In this document: piece after piece, positions 50,813 through 58,876 of the stretch | Layout: every line of letters starts with the position of its first letter | Numbering within the stretch: the stretch's first letter is position 1 | Source of the DNA: Actinocrispum wychmicini | GTDB lineage: Bacteria; Actinomycetota; Actinomycetes; Mycobacteriales; Pseudonocardiaceae | Direction: 5' to 3' | NCBI RefSeq assembly: GCF_004345645.1 | Contig: NZ_SLWS01000021.1 | Span: forward strand, 62,001-126,000 | DNA length: 64,000 bases | The notes under the pieces: model-generated | Database searches by the model: none | Told to the model about the DNA's origin: nothing | The model's input: the letters and a program-made list of their open reading frames with translations, nothing else | Translations under genes and position numbers: made by a program

Positions 50813-52063
50813 GTGATCACCCAGAGGGTCCGGGAGGCGGCCCGGGCAGCAGGCACGTTGCTGACCGGGCTGGCCGTCGGGCTGGGAGCGGTGGTCCTGG
50901 TGCTGACGTGGGTGCTGGCGGCTGTGTTGAGTGTGGTGGGGATCGGTCTTCCGCTGCTGCTGGCGGTGTCCGGGGTGACCAGGAGGGTCACCGGGTGGGA
51001 GCGGCGGCGGTTGGGGCGGGTGCTGGGCCGGGTGGTGCCGCAGCGGTATCGCGAACCACCGGACGCGACTGTGGTGGCGCGGGTGAAGACCCTTGTGGGT
51101 GACTCGGCGACCTGGCGGGATGTCGGCTGGTTGCTGGTCGCGGCCACTGTGGGGGTGGGGCTCGGGGCCGCGGTGGCGTATCTCGCGTTGGGTGCTGTGA
51201 ACGCGATCACGGTGCCGCTGTGGTGGTGGGTGCTGGCGCCGGGGGATCCGGTGACGCCGTTGCCGGGGGTCGCGGTGACGAACTGGTGGCGGGCGGCAGC
51301 GGTGCCGCTGGTCGGGTTCGCGTATCTGGCTCTGCTGCTGTACACGCCTCCGGTGGCGGGCATCTACGCGCGGTTCGGCGCGCGCGTGTTGTCCCCGGCG
51401 CCGTCGACGGAGTTGGCGGAGCGAGTGGACTTCCTGTCACGTACCCGTGCCGAGGTGTTGGAGGCGCACGGCACCGAGTTGCGGCGGATCGAACGGGATC
51501 TGCACGACGGGCTGCAGTCCAAACTGGTCAATGCGAACGTCTACCTGGGACTCATCGACCAGGCGCTGGAACAGGGGCATCCGGCGCGGGAGTTCGCCGG
51601 GCCGGCCCGCGGCCAGATCCAGGCCGCGCTCGCCGACCTGCGGGCGGTGGTCCGCAGCATCTACCCGCCGATCCTGTCCGACCGGGGGCTGACCGGCGCG
51701 TTGCGGTCGATCGCGGCGGACAGCGCGATGCCGTGCGAGCTGGTCGCCGACGATGTCGGTGACCTGCCGGCGGCCATCGAGTCGGCGGCGTACTTCGGCG
51801 CCAGCGAGGCGTTGACCAACGCGGTGCGGCACGCTCGTCCGACGCGGGTCCGGATCACCGTCGAGCGGTCCCCGGATGTCCTGGTCGTGCGGGTCGCCGA
51901 CGACGGGATCGGCGGCCTGGAGGACGTGCTGCGCGACGGCGCCACCGGCACCGGCCTGGCGGGGATCCAGACCAGGCTGCGCGCGTTCGACGGTAAGTTC
52001 ACTGTCGTCAGTCCGGTCGGCGGCCCGACCGAGGTGAGGATGGAACTGCCGTGCGTGTGGTGA
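50813..52063 (+). CDS. NarL-type sensor histidine kinase
   Basis: The protein has 416 residues. Membrane segments are visible at about 14-50 (TGLAVGLGAVVLVLTWVLAA), 105-130 and 160-185, around a short extracytoplasmic loop. The HisKA_3 dimerisation domain carries RRIERDLHDGLQSKL with the phospho-acceptor H231. The HATPase domain shows SEALTNAVRHARPTRV and VADDGIGGLEDV with GTGLAGIQTRL. The GTG at 50813 has no ribosome binding site; CACACT at 50801-50806 may act as a leaderless -10. It overlaps its response-regulator gene by 13 bases. The signal is unknown. The downstream FtsX-type permease suggests envelope stress or peptide sensing. Confidence 0.9.
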   Translation: MITQRVREAARAAGTLLTGLAVGLGAVVLVLTWVLAAVLSVVGIGLPLLLAVSGVTRRVTGWERRRLGRVLGRVVPQRYREPPDATVVARVKTLVGDSATWRDVGWLLVAATVGVGLGAAVAYLALGAVNAITVPLWWWVLAPGDPVTPLPGVAVTNWWRAAAVPLVGFAYLALLLYTPPVAGIYARFGARVLSPAPSTELAERVDFLSRTRAEVLEAHGTELRRIERDLHDGLQSKLVNANVYLGLIDQALEQGHPAREFAGPARGQIQAALADLRAVVRSIYPPILSDRGLTGALRSIAADSAMPCELVADDVGDLPAAIESAAYFGASEALTNAVRHARPTRVRITVERSPDVLVVRVADDGIGGLEDVLRDGATGTGLAGIQTRLRAFDGKFTVVSPVGGPTEVRMELPCVW

Positions 52064-52695
52064 TCGCGGAGGACGAGCCGTTGCTGCGAGCCGGCCTGTC
52101 GTTGCTGCTCAGCGGCAACGGGTTCGAAGTCGCCGCCGTCGGGGACGCGGAAGCGCTCACCGCCGCGCTGGCCGACGAACGTCCGGACGTGGTGGTCACC
52201 GATGTCCGGCTGCCGCCCGGATTTCGCGACGAGGGCCTGCGGGCCGCGGTCGCGGCCCGCCAGAAGTACCCGGGGCTGCCGATTCTGGTGCTGTCGTCCT
52301 ATGTGGAGAAGGAGTACGCGCGGGAACTCCTGTCCGACGGTCAGGGCGGTGTCGGGTACCTGCTGAAAGACCGGATCGGCGACGTCGCGGGGTTCGTCCG
52401 GTCGGTACGGCGGGTGGCCGAAGGCGGCACCGCGATCGACGCCGAGGTCGTGGCCCAACTCGTCGCGCGCAGCCGGCCGGACCCGTTGGCCGCGTTGACC
52501 CCTCGGGAACGCGAAGTGCTCGCACTCATGGCCGAGGGACTGGACAACGTCGAGATCGCCGAGCGGCTCGTGGTCACCGAACGGGCGGTGCTCAAGCACG
52601 TCGGGAACGTGTTCACCAAGCTCGACCTGGCGCCCACCGGCGCCGGGCATCGACGGGTCCGGGCCGTACTGGCCTACCTGCGGCAGCACGACTGA
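52051..52695 (+). CDS. NarL/FixJ-family response regulator
   Basis: The 214-residue protein has a receiver domain (1-120) with acidic pocket E7-D8, phosphorylatable D51 in VVVTDVRLPP and the conserved K in GYLLKDR. The LuxR-type HTH is at about 148-205 (LTPREREVLALMAEGLDNVE, then RAVLKHVGNVFTKLDL). GTG at 52051 lies within the kinase gene, so the pair is co-translated. A 16-base palindrome at 52740-52755, close upstream of the permease operon, is a candidate target. Confidence 0.92.
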   Translation: MRVVIAEDEPLLRAGLSLLLSGNGFEVAAVGDAEALTAALADERPDVVVTDVRLPPGFRDEGLRAAVAARQKYPGLPILVLSSYVEKEYARELLSDGQGGVGYLLKDRIGDVAGFVRSVRRVAEGGTAIDAEVVAQLVARSRPDPLAALTPREREVLALMAEGLDNVEIAERLVVTERAVLKHVGNVFTKLDLAPTGAGHRRVRAVLAYLRQHD

Positions 52696-52739
52696 GCACC
52701 ACCACCATGGTGCACTGAACTACACCCCCGACAAGCGTT

Positions 52740-52777
52740 CGCACACCGCTGTGCGGCGCGGCCGGCGTTCCTAGTGT
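52740..52777 (+). promoter_or_regulatory. Promoter with palindromic operator before the permease operon
   Basis: CGCACACCGCTGTGCG (52740-52755) has perfect 6-base arms CGCACA/TGTGCG and covers the expected -35 position. TAGTGT at 52772-52777 is a good -10. The start of the small peptide gene at 52809, with GGAGGGACG, follows. Position relative to the promoter fits a site for a NarL-type regulator. Confidence 0.5.
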
Positions 52778-52808
52778 CGAGATCGCACACGACATGGAGG
52801 GACGAACA

Positions 52809-52907
52809 ATGGCCGACCGACACGAGGAACCGCGGCGGATCTGGCCGTGGGTTCTGCTGGTGGTGCTCCTGGTGGGGATCGCGATCAACGTGGCGCTCAC
52901 CGTATGA
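52809..52907 (+). CDS. Small 32-residue single-pass membrane peptide
   Basis: ATG at 52809 follows GGAGGGACGAACA. The peptide starts MADRHEEPRRIWPW and continues into one hydrophobic helix, VLLVVLLVGIAINVALTV, up to the TGA at 52905-52907. The stop overlaps the permease ATG as ATGA, so the two are translationally coupled. Charged N-terminus plus a single helix is typical of small accessory subunits of membrane complexes. It takes the place where such operons normally encode the ABC ATPase. Confidence 0.7.
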   Translation: MADRHEEPRRIWPWVLLVVLLVGIAINVALTV

Positions 52908-55327
52908 CGCTCCTGCTGGCCCTGCGCAGGCTCGGCGGCAACGGCGCCACGCTCGTCGCCCTGATCGCGACCAGTGTCCTGCTCGGGATGTCCGGCTCCC
53001 TGCTGGCCGCGGGAGCCAACGAAATCCCGCCGCAGCGGTACGCCGGCGCTCCGATCGTGGTGGGCGGCAACAGTTCGGCCGTCGTCCACAGGTCCGGCAA
53101 GGACAAGACAGTCGACCTGCCCGGACCTCGCCCAGTGCCGCCCGAGGTCGTGGACACGATCCGCCGCCACGTCCCCGCGGACGCACGCGTGATCACCGAC
53201 GTGACCGCCCGAGTCGCGGTGGGTTTCGCGGGAAACTGGACCCCGGTCGTGGCCCACGGCTGGTCCGCGACCCAACTCGGCCCGTCGCGGCTCGTCACGG
53301 GCACGACGCCGGCCGGTCCGGACCAGGTCGTGGTCGACGACTCCTTTGGCTGGGCACCGGGCACGGTCGTCCAGGTGCTCACCGACGCCGGTCCGCAGGC
53401 CCGCACCGTGGTCGGCAGGGTCGCCTTCCCCGGTGGGGCTCCGGCGGTCTACCTGTCCGACGACGCGGTCGCCACGCTGGCCGAACGCCCGGCGATCGCG
53501 GCCGTAGGGATCATCGCGGACCCCACCAAGGTCGCGGACGACCTGCGCACTGCCCTCGCCGACGCCAACGTGGTGGTGCGGACCGGGGACGGGCGCGGCC
53601 GGATCGAGTTCCCCGACATCGCACACGCCCAGAACGACCTCAGCACGCTGTCCGGGTCGCTGGTGGCCATCGTCGTGATGGTCGCCCTGGTGATCGTCGG
53701 CAGCACGTACGCCCTGGCCATGGCCCGCCGACGCAGGGCCATCGCCACACTTCGCGCCCTCGGAGCCACGCCGAGACAGCTGGAGCGGCTCGCCACCGTC
53801 GAGATGGCCGGGGTCGGCCTCGTCGCCGGCCTGCTCGGTCTGGTTCCGGCGGCCGTGCTGACCACGGCGTTCGACTGGCTGATGCGGACGGTCGGGCTCC
53901 TCCCCGCCGACCTGCACCTCACCCTGGGGGTGCTGCCATCGGTGGCCGCGGTCGTGCTCACCACGGTGATCGCCGCCGTGACCGGGTGGGCGGCCGGCCG
54001 CCGAACCGCCGCCGTCTCCCCGACAACCGCCCTGGCCACGGCCGAGAACCAGGACCAGCCGACGCCGCGCTGGCAGGCCGTGCTCGGCGGCGTCCTGGTC
54101 GTCCTCGGTGTCGCGGCGGCGCTGCTGCCACTGCTGGTCGACGGCATCGTCGGGGTGGCGGTGGCCGGCGGTGGTGGTCTCCTGCTCGTCGCCGGCACCG
54201 CGTTGCTGACCCGGCCACTGGTGGGCCTGCTGTTCCGGCTCGTCGCCCGCCGGCTGCTGGCGTCCCGGGTGCCGCACCGGTGGCTGGCCGGCGCCGGCAT
54301 GTCCGGCCAGACCACCCGGCTGGCCGCCGCCGTCGCGCCGATGCTGCTGATGGTCGGCATCTGCCTGGTGCAGGTCCTGCTTCCGGCGTCGTTCGCGGCC
54401 GCGGCCCAACAACAGGCCGCCGCCGGGCTACGCGTGCCGCAAGCCGTGATCGCTCCTGGATACGGCCTGCCCAGCCGCGAACTCGGGGTGGCCGTCGCCC
54501 GCCAGCAAGTGATCGGCGTCACCACAGTTCTCGACGGCCCCGAGACGTTCAAGTACACCGCGACCGGACTGCGCGGACCCGTCTCCCCCACGCTCGACCT
54601 GGCACTGCGACCGGGATCGACCTGGAACCCCACCACCTCGCTAGGACCCGACCAGGCCGTGATCGGTGCCAGCACCGCGGCGACCCTCGGCGCGCACGTC
54701 GGCGATCGCGCCGAACTCGTGCTCGCCGACGGCACCACCGTCACCCCGACCGTGGTCGGCGTGTCCGATCGTGGCATCGGCCTCGGCGACGTGCTCCTCG
54801 ACTACGCCACCCTCACCAGCCACCGGCCCACCACCGGACCGGCAGGGCAGGCCGCCGACCTCCTGCTGCTGCCCACTCCCTCGGACCGGCTGCCCTACGG
54901 CCTGGCCGTATCCGCGGCGGACGCGTTCGGGGCCGGTCGCGGCGCGACGAGCAGCGGGATCGCCGCCAGCACGATCCCGTTGATCGCCCTGTTCGGCTAC
55001 ATCGCGGTGGCCGTGACCAACAGCCTCGTCCTCTCGGTGACCAGCAGGACCACCACGTTCCGGATGCTGCGCCGGACCGGTGCGGACCGAAAGCAGCTCG
55101 CCCGGTCCCTGGTGGTCGAGGGGATCACCGTGGTGGTCGCCGCCGTCGGCCTGGGCACTGCGGCCGCGCTGCCGCCCATGGTCACAGTCGCCACCAGGCT
55201 GACCGCCAGCCCGTGGCCCACGGTTCCGCTGTGGTTCTACTTGGCCGTGATCACCACGGTGTCGGTGCTCGCCATGGCCGCGGTGATCCTCCCCGGACGC
55301 CTGGTGCTGAAGCGGGATCTCAGATGA
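52904..55327 (+). CDS. FtsX-type ABC transporter permease
   Basis: The protein has 807 residues when started at the ATG 52904, coupled to the small peptide; an earlier in-frame start at 52847 has no support. It has the MacB/LolC-like build: an N-terminal helix (ATLVALIATSVLLGMSGSLL), a large extracellular domain, an FtsX domain at about 250-370 (LVAIVVMVALVIVGSTYALA, ALGATPRQLERLATVEMAG), central helices near 405-445, a second extracellular part and a C-terminal FtsX domain (VAVTNSLVLSVTSRTTTFRM, IFx-like end). The R-A-L-G-A and R-R-T-G-A-D elements are the loops that contact the ATPase. No ATPase gene is present in the window, so the partner must be elsewhere. Role in peptide efflux or resistance is inferred. 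It overlaps the convergent YcaO gene by 8 bases. Confidence 0.88.
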   Translation: MTLLLALRRLGGNGATLVALIATSVLLGMSGSLLAAGANEIPPQRYAGAPIVVGGNSSAVVHRSGKDKTVDLPGPRPVPPEVVDTIRRHVPADARVITDVTARVAVGFAGNWTPVVAHGWSATQLGPSRLVTGTTPAGPDQVVVDDSFGWAPGTVVQVLTDAGPQARTVVGRVAFPGGAPAVYLSDDAVATLAERPAIAAVGIIADPTKVADDLRTALADANVVVRTGDGRGRIEFPDIAHAQNDLSTLSGSLVAIVVMVALVIVGSTYALAMARRRRAIATLRALGATPRQLERLATVEMAGVGLVAGLLGLVPAAVLTTAFDWLMRTVGLLPADLHLTLGVLPSVAAVVLTTVIAAVTGWAAGRRTAAVSPTTALATAENQDQPTPRWQAVLGGVLVVLGVAAALLPLLVDGIVGVAVAGGGGLLLVAGTALLTRPLVGLLFRLVARRLLASRVPHRWLAGAGMSGQTTRLAAAVAPMLLMVGICLVQVLLPASFAAAAQQQAAAGLRVPQAVIAPGYGLPSRELGVAVARQQVIGVTTVLDGPETFKYTATGLRGPVSPTLDLALRPGSTWNPTTSLGPDQAVIGASTAATLGAHVGDRAELVLADGTTVTPTVVGVSDRGIGLGDVLLDYATLTSHRPTTGPAGQAADLLLLPTPSDRLPYGLAVSAADAFGAGRGATSSGIAASTIPLIALFGYIAVAVTNSLVLSVTSRTTTFRMLRRTGADRKQLARSLVVEGITVVVAAVGLGTAAALPPMVTVATRLTASPWPTVPLWFYLAVITTVSVLAMAAVILPGRLVLKRDLR

Positions 55328-57575
55328 ACAGCGGCGTCGGGTTGAGCTCCTCGTACGGTGTCGGCGACGGGAGCCTGCCGAGCCGAACCGGGACGTCGAA
55401 CAGGCGACCGGGTGCGTAGCGCGCCCAGAAGCTGCGCATGCCCGGCACGATCACCTTCACCACCGGCAGCCCGATGTCCGGCCTGGTCTGGTCCAGCACG
55501 AACACCTCAAGCCGCAACGACTCCACCCGACGACGCACGTGCTCGACGTCGTCAAGCAGGTCCGGAGTGGACACATAGGCGTAGTCCGCCGGTTTCCGCG
55601 GCGGGACACCCGGATCCGCCACCAGGTACGGCTGGTTGCGGATCGTCGCGGTCCGCCACCAGTTCACCGGTTCCGCCGCTGTCCACCCGTACCGGCCGTC
55701 CGGCCCGATGTCCGTGACCGCCGGCATGAGCTGGTTCATCTCGGTCAACGCCCGGCGCAGGGCCACCCGCGGGTCCAGGTGCGCGCCGAACCCGAACATG
55801 ATGTCCTCGGACCCGCCGTCGACCCGCCTGGACAGGGCCACCATCGCCGGGATTCCCGAGTCCGCGGTCAGGTCCAGCGCCCACACCTCGCGGTTGAGTC
55901 CATTGTGGACGTCACGGAGCTCGTCGAGCCACGGGTCCACGAACGCGGTCAGGTCCACGGCGGGCTGCCGGGTCCGGTTGTACCACCAGATCGCGACCGA
56001 GTCCCGCTCGACCAACTCCAGCAGCCCTTGCAGCACAGCGTCTTCAAGACTGCCGCCGGCGGCGTTGCCGTTGGAGTCGGCGTACAGCGAGCCCGAGCCC
56101 GGCGCGCCGTAGTACAGCATCGCCGTGGGCAGCAACCGATGCCGTTCGTTCGTCAACGACCACACCGGTGTCCAGTCCTGGACGGCGTTGTCGTCGAACG
56201 GATCCGGCACGTGCTGGAACGACGAGTGCGACGCGTTCCACGCCGACCGGTTCGAATACTGCCGTTCGTCGAACAGCTGACAGGCGGCCGGGTGAATGGC
56301 CCGCTCACCCAGTGACCGGTAGCTGCCGCGGACCCGTTCCTCGTCGCCGTGGAAGAAACCGGAATGCCGTTCGAGCGCCTCACACATCGCGCTTACCTTG
56401 CCGTGCAAGGGTGTGACGCCTTTGCCGCCGTTCTCCACGCGGGGTTCGGCGCGCAGGTCGATCATGGTGCGTCCGCCGACGGCGACGTTCGGTCCGGCGC
56501 GGAACGAGTTGAAGAACGCCGGTCCACGAGTGTGCTGCGTGATCTCCTTGATCACACCGGTGACCGGGCTGATCAGGTGCTGATAGGACTCAAGAATCTG
56601 TTGCGGTGCGCGGGTTCGGTGCCCACCGGCGTTGTCGGAGGACTTCCGTCGGCTGGTCAGGATCACCGGCCGCCGGGCCTGTACGCCCATATACGTGGGA
56701 TCCCCGCAGTGCTCGCACTGCGGGCGGCGGCGGAACTCGTGGTGCCGGCCCGCCAGTTCCACGCTGTCCAAGGTGAAGACGCCGCGTTGGCCCGGATACC
56801 GGTAGCCGGCCAACCATTTGGTCACTTCGAGCACCATCATGTTCGTGGCCATCGCGTCCAGCGGCCGCAGCGACGCGACCGGACACGCGGCCGGGCCGAT
56901 CCGTCCCAGCCTGGCCTGCACGTGGGCTTCCGCTTCCCGGTGCGCCCACAGCCGGTTCGCCAGGCAGTGCCAGCACCCCGTCTCGGGCGGGTCGAAGAAC
57001 GGGCCGATCCACACCTGGACGCCCACCAGCTTGGCGAGCAGCCACGGTCGACGGGTCGCGCGGTGTGCCGCGTCGATGTCGGCCAGGTCCGGCGACAGGT
57101 AGTCGTCACACAACACGACCGTCAGATCGGCGTCCCCCTGCCCCACGGTGAGTCCCGCCTCGCACAGGCCGGCCAGCGCGAGCGCCGGATCGACGTCCCG
57201 GGTCGCGACCACCTGGACCTGTTTGCCCGTGGGGTCCGTGGTGGCGTCCAGGCCGGCGGCCTCCCAGTAGGCCCTGGCCCGCTCGCCCGCGCCGGACCCG
57301 GGCGGCGGGCCGAGGGTGAGCAACCCGGCCTGGTCGAGCCGGGTGATGAACCTGCCGACCTGCTCCGGCGCCATGCCGGCGGGGGGATCCCGGAGCAGGC
57401 TCGCCAGGTCCCGGGTGCAGTCCAGGAGTGGGGCCAGGGTCTCGGCGTCCGAGCCTTTGAGCGCGGTCACCCCGCGTTCGGAAAAGAGATAAACGGCCTC
57501 GCCTTCGACCACTTCGACCCGCAAATGGCGTTTGAAACCCACCACTCTGCCCATTGGCTCACCCGGAATGGTCAA
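55320..57575 (-). CDS. Fused TOMM cyclodehydratase (E1-like leader-binding + YcaO)
   Basis: The protein has 751 residues. The N-terminal half (1-340) is the E1/ThiF-like partner: a wing (VVGFKRHLRVEVVEGEAVYL) that should bind the leader peptide, and paired zinc motifs CWHC (201-204) and CEHC (287-290). The C-terminal half is YcaO: KVSAMCEALERHSGFF, LQGLLELVERDSVAIWW and MFGFGAHLDPRVALRRALTE form the ATP/Mg site. The chain ends NPTPLFI, the proline-rich C-terminus needed for cyclodehydration. Such enzymes convert Cys/Ser/Thr of a ribosomal peptide to azolines with ATP. The TTG at 57575 follows AGGAG that overlaps the precursor stop. No FMN dehydrogenase (SagB-like) gene is nearby, so azolines may not be oxidised. 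Confidence 0.92.
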   Translation of the reverse strand: MTIPGEPMGRVVGFKRHLRVEVVEGEAVYLFSERGVTALKGSDAETLAPLLDCTRDLASLLRDPPAGMAPEQVGRFITRLDQAGLLTLGPPPGSGAGERARAYWEAAGLDATTDPTGKQVQVVATRDVDPALALAGLCEAGLTVGQGDADLTVVLCDDYLSPDLADIDAAHRATRRPWLLAKLVGVQVWIGPFFDPPETGCWHCLANRLWAHREAEAHVQARLGRIGPAACPVASLRPLDAMATNMMVLEVTKWLAGYRYPGQRGVFTLDSVELAGRHHEFRRRPQCEHCGDPTYMGVQARRPVILTSRRKSSDNAGGHRTRAPQQILESYQHLISPVTGVIKEITQHTRGPAFFNSFRAGPNVAVGGRTMIDLRAEPRVENGGKGVTPLHGKVSAMCEALERHSGFFHGDEERVRGSYRSLGERAIHPAACQLFDERQYSNRSAWNASHSSFQHVPDPFDDNAVQDWTPVWSLTNERHRLLPTAMLYYGAPGSGSLYADSNGNAAGGSLEDAVLQGLLELVERDSVAIWWYNRTRQPAVDLTAFVDPWLDELRDVHNGLNREVWALDLTADSGIPAMVALSRRVDGGSEDIMFGFGAHLDPRVALRRALTEMNQLMPAVTDIGPDGRYGWTAAEPVNWWRTATIRNQPYLVADPGVPPRKPADYAYVSTPDLLDDVEHVRRRVESLRLEVFVLDQTRPDIGLPVVKVIVPGMRSFWARYAPGRLFDVPVRLGRLPSPTPYEELNPTPLFI

Positions 57576-57587
57576 TGTCGATATCTC

Positions 57588-57737
57588 CTAGGACGCGACC
57601 ACCAGGTTGATCGTTACCGTACAGGCACCAGAACGCCCTCGTTCGGTGTTCCCCGACCGGTCGAACTCCACGATGTCCAAGTCGCTGTCGGCGGCCAACT
57701 CGAGGTCCACCAACGACATCACCGCATCACTGATCAC
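57588..57737 (-). CDS. Putative RiPP precursor peptide with one cysteine
   Basis: The 49-residue peptide starts at GTG 57737, behind GGAGAGGGAAACT. A longer start at 57779 lacks this signal. The N-terminal 30 residues are acidic and helical (LVDLELAADSDLDIVEF), typical of a leader. After an Arg-containing linker (TERGR) comes the likely core SGACTVTINLVVAS: one Cys (39), two Thr and two Ser. The stop TAG is fused to the ribosome binding site of the cyclodehydratase gene, so expression is coupled. Cys39 is the obvious thiazoline site, with Thr40/Thr42 as possible oxazoline sites. It does not look like a known TOMM class; the low number of Cys/Ser/Thr is unusual. Confidence 0.75.
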   Translation of the reverse strand: MISDAVMSLVDLELAADSDLDIVEFDRSGNTERGRSGACTVTINLVVAS

Positions 57738-57781
57738 AGTTTCCCTCTCCTCGATTTCCCCACTTGGACAGGTCGACAAAA

Positions 57782-57828
57782 AAGCTGTCAGGCACCTCGG
57801 AAATAGTCAAGACCCGTGCTGTCTGACA
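57782..57828 (-). promoter_or_regulatory. Promoter of the precursor/cyclodehydratase operon
   Basis: On the minus strand, TTGACT (57810-57805) is a strong -35 and CAGCTT (57787-57782) a weak -10, 17 bases apart. TGTCTGACA (57820-57828) lies just upstream of the -35, and the related TGACAGC is repeated 34 bases away over the -10. These may be regulator half-sites. Confidence 0.45.
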
Positions 57829-57919
57829 AGTCCAGTTGGATCCGAGGCCGAGCGCAACCGGTGGGCGGCGGCCTGCGTCATAGTCGGCGGAGGGATCCGA
57901 CGGAGGGGGAGGTCGAGTG

Positions 57920-58858
57920 ATGTCGAAAGCAGCTCGGTTCGCTGTGACCGGGGCGCTGGCGCTGGGCGCCACCCTGGCCTTGGCCCCGGCGGCGTCGGCC
58001 GAACCGGGGGAACAGATCACGTCGTACAACGTGGCCGTCACGATCGCCGCCGACGGTCACGCGCATGTCGTCGAGACGATCGGCTACGACTTCGGCACCA
58101 ACCAGCGCCACGGCCTCACCCGCACGGTCCAGGGCCGGACGTTGGCCACGCCGGCGACGGTGTCCAGCCCGGACGGCGCGCCGACCGCGGCGACCACGTC
58201 CGGAAACACCATCAAGGTCGGGGACCCCGCCGTCACGGTGACCGGGGCGCACACCTACGTGCTGACCTACGACACCCCCAGTGTGGTGAACCCGGCGGGT
58301 ACCGGCAACGCCTCGGTGGACTGGACCGTGGTGGACGGCAGCTGGGACGTCCCGATCCTCTCGGTGGCCGGGACGATCACCGCTCCGGCCACCGCGACAC
58401 TCAGCCGCTGCACGCTGTCCGGGGCTCCCTGCGCCGTCACCTCCGTCACCGACACCGTCATCAACGTCCACCAGGACAACATCCGGCCGCACCAGACCCT
58501 GACGGCGACCACGACCTTCTCCTCGGCCGGCCTGGCGCTGGCCGTCCCGTCCTACACGTACACCTACCCGTACCCCGACCCGAGCGCCACGGCGAACACC
58601 TTGTCCTCACCCAGCTCGTCCAGCGGGTCGTCGGGCCTCTTCTGGGTGCTCGGGATCGGCGTCGTGGGGCTCGCCGTGGCCGGAATCGCTCGGGGCGCCA
58701 AAGGATCGGGGAGCCGGGGATCGAACTCGTGGTACGACAGCGGCAGCAGCTACAACTCGTACAGCGACAGCAGCAGCAGCTCCTCCTACGACAGCGGCAG
58801 CTCCAGCAGCTGGTCCGACAGCGGCGGCTCAAGCTCGTCCGACAGCGGCAGTTGGTGA
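57920..58858 (+). CDS. DUF2207-type secreted/membrane protein with Ser/Asp-rich tail
   Basis: The product is 312 residues. ATG at 57920 has GGAGG 7 bases before it; a GTG immediately upstream is the alternative. Signal peptide MSKAARFAVTGALALGATLA, cleavage near ASA-EP. The DUF2207 domain is seen as ITSYNVAVTIAADGHAHVVE and TIGYDFGTNQRHGLTRTVQG. One membrane helix follows (GLFWVLGIGVVGLAVAGIA, about 236-255), then a cytoplasmic tail made almost only of Ser, Asp, Tyr and Gly repeats. Full DUF2207 proteins are around 550-650 residues, so this is a short form without the long C-terminal module. CATAGT at 57879-57884 is a likely -10. Function not known. Confidence 0.82.
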   Translation: MSKAARFAVTGALALGATLALAPAASAEPGEQITSYNVAVTIAADGHAHVVETIGYDFGTNQRHGLTRTVQGRTLATPATVSSPDGAPTAATTSGNTIKVGDPAVTVTGAHTYVLTYDTPSVVNPAGTGNASVDWTVVDGSWDVPILSVAGTITAPATATLSRCTLSGAPCAVTSVTDTVINVHQDNIRPHQTLTATTTFSSAGLALAVPSYTYTYPYPDPSATANTLSSPSSSSGSSGLFWVLGIGVVGLAVAGIARGAKGSGSRGSNSWYDSGSSYNSYSDSSSSSSYDSGSSSSWSDSGGSSSSDSGSW

Positions 58859-58859
58859 C

Positions 58860-58876
58860 GCACCTACCTCAGGTGC
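58860..58876. terminator. Short hairpin between convergent genes
   Basis: GCACCT (58860-58865) and AGGTGC (58871-58876) form a six-base stem with a five-base loop, precisely in the gap between stops at 58858 and 58876. It is weak and could be fortuitous. Confidence 0.35.

Noticed and set aside
39946..57737. Thiopeptide cluster (LanB-like proteins plus YcaO)
   Set aside because: There is no Ser/Cys-rich core peptide, no SpaB_C elimination protein and no pyridine-forming cyclase in the window, and the LanB-like genes are embedded in an NRPS-PKS operon.
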